Notes under the pieces: generated by a model
Databases searched by the model: none
The model's input: the letters and a program-made list of their open reading frames with translations, nothing else
What the model was told of the DNA's origin: nothing
Translations under genes and position numbers: made by a program
Part shown: in pieces, positions 6,687-8,254 of the stretch
Numbering within the stretch: the first letter of the stretch is position 1
Layout of the letters: each line of letters starts with the position of its first letter
Source: Trueperaceae bacterium
GTDB lineage: Bacteria > Deinococcota > Deinococci > Deinococcales > Trueperaceae
Direction: 5' to 3'
DNA length: 8,254 nucleotides
Assembly: GCA_007128755.1 (NCBI GenBank)
Contig: SKWV01000034.1
Coordinates: 1 to 8,254 of the forward strand

Positions 6687-6710
6687 CGCCGAGGGGGCGA
6701 CCCCTCGGCG
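6687..6710 (+). promoter_or_regulatory. Perfect hairpin with GNRA loop before the coiled-coil gene
   Basis: CGCCGAGGGG at 6687-6696 pairs perfectly with CCCCTCGGCG at 6701-6710 around the tetraloop GCGA, a stable GNRA type. It fills most of the 52-nt gap between the membrane-protein stop and the ATG at 6732. No T-run follows, so it is not a normal intrinsic terminator; it could stabilise the upstream mRNA, attenuate, or control translation of the next gene. Its arms are also complementary to those of a second hairpin at 6770-6796. Confidence 0.65.
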
Positions 6711-6731
6711 ACCCCGATCCGACCGAGCCTC

Positions 6732-8254
6732 ATGCAGCCGAACCGTCTCTTCCAGGCCACCGTCAAGGAACTCGAGGGGGTGCTCCCCCCTCGAGTCGTG
6801 TCGCGGGCGCTGCAAGAGGGCTTGGGGCAGGTCGACCGTGATCCGACGACCGTCGCTTTGAGCGACGTCGACGAGATCCTCAAGGGCGTGGTGTTCCGGC
6901 ACCTCCAGGCGACCAACCCGGTCGACCAGGCCAGGTCGATCGTGGCGTCGCTCATGGAGCGGCTTCGCAGCGCCGAGTCGGAGGCGGAGGCCGCCCCCGT
7001 CACGGTAGCCGCCGTGCCGGCCGAGCCGGTGACGCCGGTCGTCGAGCCGCCGGAGCCTTCGGGACCGGACGCCGAGCGCCTCGATGCGCTGCGCGAGGCG
7101 CTGCGCCCGTTCAACCTCTACTTCGACTGGCCCGAGGTCCGCAAGCTTCGGGCCCAGGCCCAGGCCATCCACCAGGAGATCGGCGCCGGCGTCGACGTGG
7201 AGGCCTCGTTCGGCGAGGCCGAGGCTCAGCTGCGCCTGGTCGTCCAGAAGCTCGAGGACCAGCTCGTGCTGCAGGCGCGCGACTTGGCCGATCTCGAGGA
7301 GGCGCTCGAGGCCGTGCAGCCGCTGGGCGGGCCGCGCGTGCGTCGTCTCGAGGCCCTGGTGGGCCAGGTCCGGCTCGCGCAGGCCGAGCGCACCCTGGCC
7401 GACGCGGAGATCGAGCGTGGCCGCAAGCTGGCGCGTGACCTGCGCAAGCTCATGGAGTCGAACGTCTTCAGTGCCGACGATCCGCCCGAGACCGCCATCC
7501 CGGGGCGGCGCCGGCGGAGCGACATCGCCGCGCGGGTGCCTCCGGCCGTCGACGCGCCGGCGGACGACCGCGCGGCGGAGGGTGCCGAGCAGGATCCCGC
7601 CGAGGCCGACGACGAGGTCCGGATCGCGCCCGAGAGGCTGAGCCCGGAGATCACCGAACGGCTGCTCCAGCTCGACCTCGACGCCGAAGGGAAGGAGCTC
7701 GACGCCCTCCTGCAGGAGCACGACGAGCTGCTGCGCTACCTGCCCGTCATCCACGAGCAGTTCGCGGCGCTGCGGGCAGGGCTGGCGGCGCACATCAGCG
7801 TGAGCGACGACCTCGGCGCGCTGCGCACCGCCCTCGCCGAGACGGTCAGCGGCCAACGCAGCCATCTCGAGCACGAGCTCGACGCCGTCGCGCGTGACGT
7901 CGCCACGCTGCATGGCGACGTCGATGCGGTGGCGCTCGAGCGCGCCCTGCGCGTCACGCGCGACGTGCTGGTCGACGGCCTGCCGTCGTACGCCGACGTC
8001 AGCGCGATCCGCGATCTCCACCGCAGCGCCCGTGAGCGCTCGGAGGAGGTCATGCGGCACGAGGCCGACACCCGCTCCCGCGCGGCGGCCCAGGTCGCGG
8101 CCCAGACCGAGCTGCTCGAGCGGCTCGACGCCGCCCTGTCGCGGCGCGGCTACGGCGCCGAAGGCTCCGCCGCGCTGCGCCAGGAGCTCCGTGAGGCGCG
8201 TGACGAGCTCGCCGCGGCCGTCGCGGCCGGCGTGGCGGACACGGACGCGCTCGA
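6732..8254 (+). CDS. Coiled-coil protein with the same novel N-terminal domain, 3' end missing
   Basis: The frame from ATG 6732 stays open to the window end (507 codons seen, no stop). Residues 1-80, beginning MQPNRLFQAT, align without gaps with the start of the roadblock protein; shared features are PN at 3-4, Pro19, Arg21, GLGQ at 30-33, a G-x-V-[FY]-R-x-L block at 52-58 and a final LR. A Val/Pro/Glu linker covers about 81-112. Residues about 113-245 are long helices with heptad-like Leu/Val spacing and dense Glu/Arg/Gln. About 247-302 is a disordered acidic segment with one RRRR cluster. From about 304 to the end come further coiled-coil helices. No enzyme motif or membrane segment is visible, so a cytoplasmic structural or scaffold role is likely. 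The ribosome binding site is weak (GAG 6725-6727); the start is supported by the match to the paralogue. Strong hairpins lie on both sides of the start. The function is not known to me. Confidence 0.85.
   Translation, partial: MQPNRLFQATVKELEGVLPPRVVSRALQEGLGQVDRDPTTVALSDVDEILKGVVFRHLQATNPVDQARSIVASLMERLRSAESEAEAAPVTVAAVPAEPVTPVVEPPEPSGPDAERLDALREALRPFNLYFDWPEVRKLRAQAQAIHQEIGAGVDVEASFGEAEAQLRLVVQKLEDQLVLQARDLADLEEALEAVQPLGGPRVRRLEALVGQVRLAQAERTLADAEIERGRKLARDLRKLMESNVFSADDPPETAIPGRRRRSDIAARVPPAVDAPADDRAAEGAEQDPAEADDEVRIAPERLSPEITERLLQLDLDAEGKELDALLQEHDELLRYLPVIHEQFAALRAGLAAHISVSDDLGALRTALAETVSGQRSHLEHELDAVARDVATLHGDVDAVALERALRVTRDVLVDGLPSYADVSAIRDLHRSARERSEEVMRHEADTRSRAAAQVAAQTELLERLDAALSRRGYGAEGSAALRQELREARDELAAAVAAGVADTDAL
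6770..6796 (+). promoter_or_regulatory. Perfect 11-bp hairpin just inside the coiled-coil gene
   Basis: ACTCGAGGGGG at 6770-6780 pairs perfectly with CCCCCTCGAGT at 6786-6796 around a 5-nt loop TGCTC. It lies in codons 13-22, 36 nt downstream of the start codon. A structure of this strength close to a start codon often affects initiation or early elongation. The core CGAGGGGG/CCCCCTCG is shared with the hairpin upstream of the gene, allowing alternative pairing. The role is inferred. Confidence 0.55.

Noticed and set aside
6687..6710. Hairpin as an intrinsic terminator
   Set aside because: No T-run follows the stem and a co-directional gene starts 22 nt later, so a regulatory or stabilising role is more likely.
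6357..8060. 567-codon open frame on the minus strand
   Set aside because: It lies opposite the membrane-protein end and the coiled-coil gene. The plus-strand frame carries a domain homologous to the roadblock protein and heptad-rich helices, while this one has no recognisable features.
1..8254. CRISPR array, insertion sequence or defence island
   Set aside because: No regularly spaced repeats, transposase motifs or terminal inverted repeats are visible. The EVE gene is not accompanied by nuclease or methylase genes.

Overview
This is a very GC-rich bacterial window in which every gene I can support lies on the + strand. Several traits together suggest the Deinococcota (Truepera-like lineages): extreme GC, a TANNNT box placed for leaderless transcription of hrcA, a roadblock/LC7 protein, and Ala/Pro-rich linkers. 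This assignment is an inference. Another high-GC phylum, such as Actinomycetota or Chloroflexota, is not excluded by the sequence.

Left part (1-2960). The window opens inside an unrecognised gene encoding a protein with a long disordered, presumably cytoplasmic stretch, one transmembrane helix and a small beta-rich extracytoplasmic domain. It is followed after 20 nt by guaA (GMP synthetase, complete, all catalytic motifs present). guaA overlaps by 10 nt a gene for a stand-alone EVE-domain (PUA-like) protein. The three genes are packed like one transcription unit.

Middle (2961-4163). A perfect 16-bp palindrome starts right after the EVE stop codon. A TAGAGT -10-like box sits directly before the start codon of hrcA, the heat-shock repressor, which would therefore be leaderless. 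No CIRCE operator and no chaperone gene is visible. A 205-bp gap follows, with a candidate -10 box and inverted repeats.

Right part (4164-8254). Three tightly spaced genes look like an uncharacterised module: (A) a 224-aa protein with a new-looking N-terminal domain, a linker and a C-terminal roadblock/LC7-like domain; (M) a 614-aa protein with a signal peptide, a large helical exported region and about three C-terminal transmembrane helices; (B) a long coiled-coil protein cut by the window end. The first 80 residues of A and B align without gaps at 24/80 identities, so they share a domain that I cannot assign to a known family. The start of gene B lies between two perfect GC-rich hairpins whose arms can also pair with each other, which suggests RNA-level control. 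Gene B never meets a stop codon before the window ends; it is a real gene despite its unfinished frame. The A-M-B module is the most interesting part of the window.
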